A stretch of DNA of 6,763 bases from DASVDK01 sp036562265 [NCBI: Thermodesulfobacteriota bacterium] (GTDB lineage Bacteria; DASVDK01). Position 1 is the stretch's first letter. Every line of letters starts with the position of its first letter. Positions 4,483 through 6,763 of this stretch are shown here, one piece after another. The DNA lies in the NCBI GenBank assembly GCA_036562265.1, contig DATCKS010000069.1:1-6763 (forward strand), written 5' to 3'. A program made the translations under genes and the position numbers. The notes under the pieces are model-generated. The model was given only the letters and a program-made list of their open reading frames with translations, was not told where the DNA came from and did no database searches.

Positions 4483-6503
4483 TCGGGCCGTCCTCGGGCC
4501 ACCGCGCCGAGTTGCCCGAGCGCCGCGGGCGCCACGGCGTGGGCCGGTTTGCGGTCGGGGAACACCGCGAGGACGGTCCCCAGCGTGAGGACCACCCCGC
4601 CGATCCAGATCCACATGACGAGCGGGTTCAGCAGCATGCGTATGGTCACGTGCGAGCCGTCCGGCGCCACGTCCCCCAGGATGAGGTAGAGGTCGTGGCT
4701 CGGCCGCTCGCGGACGGCCACCGTGGTCGTCGGCTCCTGGCGCCCCTCGTAGAAGTTCTTGGCCGGCACGTACGTCCCGAGCGACCGGCCGTCGCGCGAC
4801 ACGTCGAGGCGGGCCCCGATCACCAGCCGATGCGGCTCTTGCTCGTGCACCAGGCCGGTGTACTCGATCCGATAGCCCTCGAACTCCACCGCCTCGCCCC
4901 GCGCGAGCGCCACCTCCCGCGACCTCTGGAAGCCGAACGAGGCGGTGATGCCGATCACGATGAAGACGATGCCGAGGTGGACGACGAGGCCGCCGTACCG
5001 GCGGCGGTTGCGCCGCGCGATCTCGGCCAGCGCCTTCACGAACGGCTCGCCCGTCGAGACGGCGCGGGCGCGGGCGACCCGCACGAACTCGGCCCCCACG
5101 ACGACGGCCACGAAGACCGACGAGGCGAAGGCGGCGAGCGCCCACCCGCCGCGCACGCCGAGCGCGAAGAGGACGGCCGCCGTCGCGACGCCGGCCACGG
5201 CGGGCCACAGGAAGTGCCGCCTGAGCTGCGCGAGGGAGGCGCGGCGCCAGGCGATGAGCGGCCCGATCCCCATGAGCACGACGAGGCCGACGGCGATGGG
5301 GACGTTCACGCTGTTGAAGAAGGGGGCGCCGACGCTGATCTTCACGCCGCGCAGCGCCTCGGCGATCAGCGGGAAGACCGTCCCGAGGAACACGCTGAAG
5401 CAGGAGCCGACCAGGAAGACGTTGTTCATGAGGAACACGCTCTCGCGCGAGACCATCGAGTCGAGCGTGGCCTCGCTCCTGAGCCGGTCCCCCCTCGCGG
5501 CGACGAGCCAGAGCGCGCCGACGAGCGTCACCGCCACGGCGGCGAGGAAGTAGTAGCCGATGTCCGACGTGGTGAACGCGTGGACCGAGGCGAGGATGCC
5601 GCTGCGGGTCAGGAAGGTCCCGAACAGCGTGAGGGCGAAGGTCAGGATGATCAGGACGATGTTCCAGACCTTGAGCATCCCTCGCCGCTCCTGGATCATC
5701 ACCGAGTGGAGGAAGGCGGTGCCGGTGAGCCAGGGCAGGAACGACGCGTTCTCCACCGGATCCCAGGCCCAGATCCCGCCCCACCCGAGCACGTGGTAGG
5801 CCCACCAGCCGCCGAGCAGGATGCCGGCCGTGAGGCACCACCAGGCGGCCACGGTCCACTTCCGCGTCGCGACGATCCAGTCGCGATCGAGACGGCCGGT
5901 CACGAGGGCCGCCATCGCAAAGGCGAAGGGGACGGTGAAGCCGGTGAAGCCGAGGTAGAGCATGGGCGGATGCCCCGCCATCCCCGGGTTCTGGAGGAGG
6001 GGGTTCAGGCCGCGGCCGTCGGGCGGCACGACACCCCCCGGAAACGGCGCGAACGGGTTGGCCGGTACGACCGTGACCAGGAGGAAGAAGCTCACGACCG
6101 CCATGAGGACGGCGGTCGCGTACGGCAGGAGCGCGCGCATCGTCGGCCGCGGGTCGCGGCGGTAGGTCAATACGACCCCGACCGCGAAGAGGCCGAGCAC
6201 GAAGAGCCACAGGAGGATCGAGCCCTCGAGCGCCCCCCAGAGGCCGGTGATCTTGTAGATCAGCGGCGTCGCCCGGCTCGAGTTGTTGGCGACGAACGCG
6301 ATGGAGTAGTCGCCGCCGACGAGCGCCCACTCCATGAGCGCCACGGCGAGCGCCACGAGGCCGAAGACGGTGAGGACGCCGTTCTCGGCGCTCGCAACGA
6401 GCGCCGGCCGCCCGGTGCGCGCCCCGAGGACCGAGGCGACGGCGGCGTAGATGGCGATGACGAGCGCCGTCGTGAGCGTGACGGTGCCCAGGGTCGAGAT
6501 CAT
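4479..6503 (-). CDS. ccmF: Cytochrome c haem lyase subunit CcmF
   Basis: A 674-residue multi-pass inner-membrane protein of the haem-handling (HHP) family, which takes haem from CcmE and with CcmH/CcmI attaches it to apocytochrome c. The WWD domain is intact: WGGIWAWDPVENASFLPWL at 241-259. Conserved His positions are in place: H178 in NPGMAGHPPMLYLGF, H308 in GTFLTRSGILASVHAF, and H509 in the VVHLG membrane segment. The protein has many hydrophobic helices throughout, a large periplasmic section at about 525-625 and a final helix at about 626-647. Length is usual for the family. ATG 6503 lies 1 nt after the ccmE stop with no strong ribosome binding site, which suggests coupling. The stop overlaps the ccmG start. 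No lesion or unusual insertion is visible. CcsA/CcmC share the WWD motif but are much shorter. Confidence 0.98.
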   Translation of the reverse strand: MISTLGTVTLTTALVIAIYAAVASVLGARTGRPALVASAENGVLTVFGLVALAVALMEWALVGGDYSIAFVANNSSRATPLIYKITGLWGALEGSILLWLFVLGLFAVGVVLTYRRDPRPTMRALLPYATAVLMAVVSFFLLVTVVPANPFAPFPGGVVPPDGRGLNPLLQNPGMAGHPPMLYLGFTGFTVPFAFAMAALVTGRLDRDWIVATRKWTVAAWWCLTAGILLGGWWAYHVLGWGGIWAWDPVENASFLPWLTGTAFLHSVMIQERRGMLKVWNIVLIILTFALTLFGTFLTRSGILASVHAFTTSDIGYYFLAAVAVTLVGALWLVAARGDRLRSEATLDSMVSRESVFLMNNVFLVGSCFSVFLGTVFPLIAEALRGVKISVGAPFFNSVNVPIAVGLVVLMGIGPLIAWRRASLAQLRRHFLWPAVAGVATAAVLFALGVRGGWALAAFASSVFVAVVVGAEFVRVARARAVSTGEPFVKALAEIARRNRRRYGGLVVHLGIVFIVIGITASFGFQRSREVALARGEAVEFEGYRIEYTGLVHEQEPHRLVIGARLDVSRDGRSLGTYVPAKNFYEGRQEPTTTVAVRERPSHDLYLILGDVAPDGSHVTIRMLLNPLVMWIWIGGVVLTLGTVLAVFPDRKPAHAVAPAALGQLGAVARGRPE
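4491..4495 (-). promoter_or_regulatory. Ribosome binding site for ccmG inside ccmF
   Basis: GAGGA lies 8 nt before GTG 4482, within the last ccmF codons. It supports this GTG, which overlaps the ccmF stop by 4 nt, as the ccmG start. Confidence 0.5.
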
Positions 6504-6504
6504 C

Positions 6505-6763
6505 CTAGTAGGTCACCCGGGATGCGTCGGACGGCGCGGGCGGCGCGGCCTGCGCCGTGCCGGGCTCCGGCCGGTACCGTCCCTTCTGGAACGCCGGCAT
6601 CTCGCCGGCCCGAGGCGGCATGTACTCCTCGGAGTGCTTGGCCATGATGGTCTGCGCCTGGAAGGTGCCGTCCTCGGTCACCCTCCCCTCGACCACCGCC
6701 CCCTGCCCCTCCGCGAAGAGATCGGGCGGCGTGCCGGTGTGGACGACCGGCACCGTCGTCGTC
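6505..6763 (-). CDS. ccmE: Cytochrome c haem chaperone CcmE (C-terminal part; start beyond the right edge)
   Basis: The last 85 codons of the periplasmic haem chaperone, which binds haem covalently after CcmC/CcmAB action and passes it to CcmF. The visible part has the OB-fold segment VPVVHTGTPPDLFAEGQGAV, matching the family's V-x-V-x-Y-x-G-x-x-P-D-L-F-R-E-G-Q-G-V pattern. IMAKHSEEYMPP follows: its His (codon at 6636-6634) corresponds to the haem-binding His of the HxxxY motif, and the Tyr is also kept. The C-terminal tail (about 35 residues) is Pro/Ala-rich and probably disordered, as in many CcmE proteins. The N-terminal membrane anchor lies outside the window. The gene ends 1 nt before ccmF. 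Confidence 0.95.
   Translation of the reverse strand, partial: TTTVPVVHTGTPPDLFAEGQGAVVEGRVTEDGTFQAQTIMAKHSEEYMPPRAGEMPAFQKGRYRPEPGTAQAAPPAPSDASRVTY

Noticed and set aside
4483-6330. Upstream extension of the ccmG frame on the minus strand across ccmF (795 codons in total)
   Set aside because: Only the part from 4482 down has redoxin homology. The rest is an Arg/Pro-rich out-of-phase reading of ccmF, so no CcmF-CcmG fusion exists.
4512-6647. 711-codon open frame on the plus strand opposite ccmF and ccmE
   Set aside because: It is antisense to an unmistakable ccmF. The translation is rich in Arg, Glu, Asp, Gly and His with no domain, the usual mirror of GC-rich codon use.

Overview
The window is a stretch of a high-GC bacterial chromosome in which every supported gene lies on the minus strand and reads right to left. 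Codon choice is strongly GC-biased and most starts are GTG. A System I (Ccm) cytochrome c maturation operon and this GC-rich style fit Proteobacteria (including the former delta group) or Methylomirabilota/Rokubacteria-like lineages. The sequence alone does not settle the lineage.

Right to centre (6763 down to 1533) is one tightly packed transcription unit: ccmE (3' part only), ccmF, ccmG, ccmH, ccmI, then rsmA. Junctions are a 1-nt gap, a 4-nt overlap, a 20-nt overlap, a 7-nt gap and an 8-nt gap. The first five genes form the back half of the c-type cytochrome assembly line. CcmE hands over haem, CcmF is the membrane haem-handling part of the ligase, CcmG and CcmH reduce the apocytochrome CXXCH cysteines, and CcmI holds the apocytochrome through TPR repeats. 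The haem-export genes ccmABC(D) would lie beyond the right edge. rsmA, encoding the 16S rRNA dimethyladenosine transferase, ends the run and appears co-transcribed although it is unrelated in function.

From 1532 to 1011 there is no convincing gene. This stretch holds a good sigma70-type promoter (TTGACG, 16 bp, TACAAT) directed at an IclR-family regulator (210-1010), and leaves an unusually long leader of about 300-390 nt. A perfect 9-bp GC hairpin follows the regulator's stop codon.

The left 130 bases hold a second promoter (TTGACA, 17 bp, TAGGGT). An inverted repeat lies over its -35 box, and a strong ribosome binding site precedes a GTG that opens a coding frame running off the left edge. 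This looks like the start of a gene or operon controlled by the IclR protein.

Most of the window is ordinary and I found no new system. The points most worth checking are the CcmG active site (Cys-Tyr-Pro-Ala-Cys, a CX3C in place of CX2C), the promoter/operator arrangement at the left edge, the long leader before the regulator, and the rsmA linkage.
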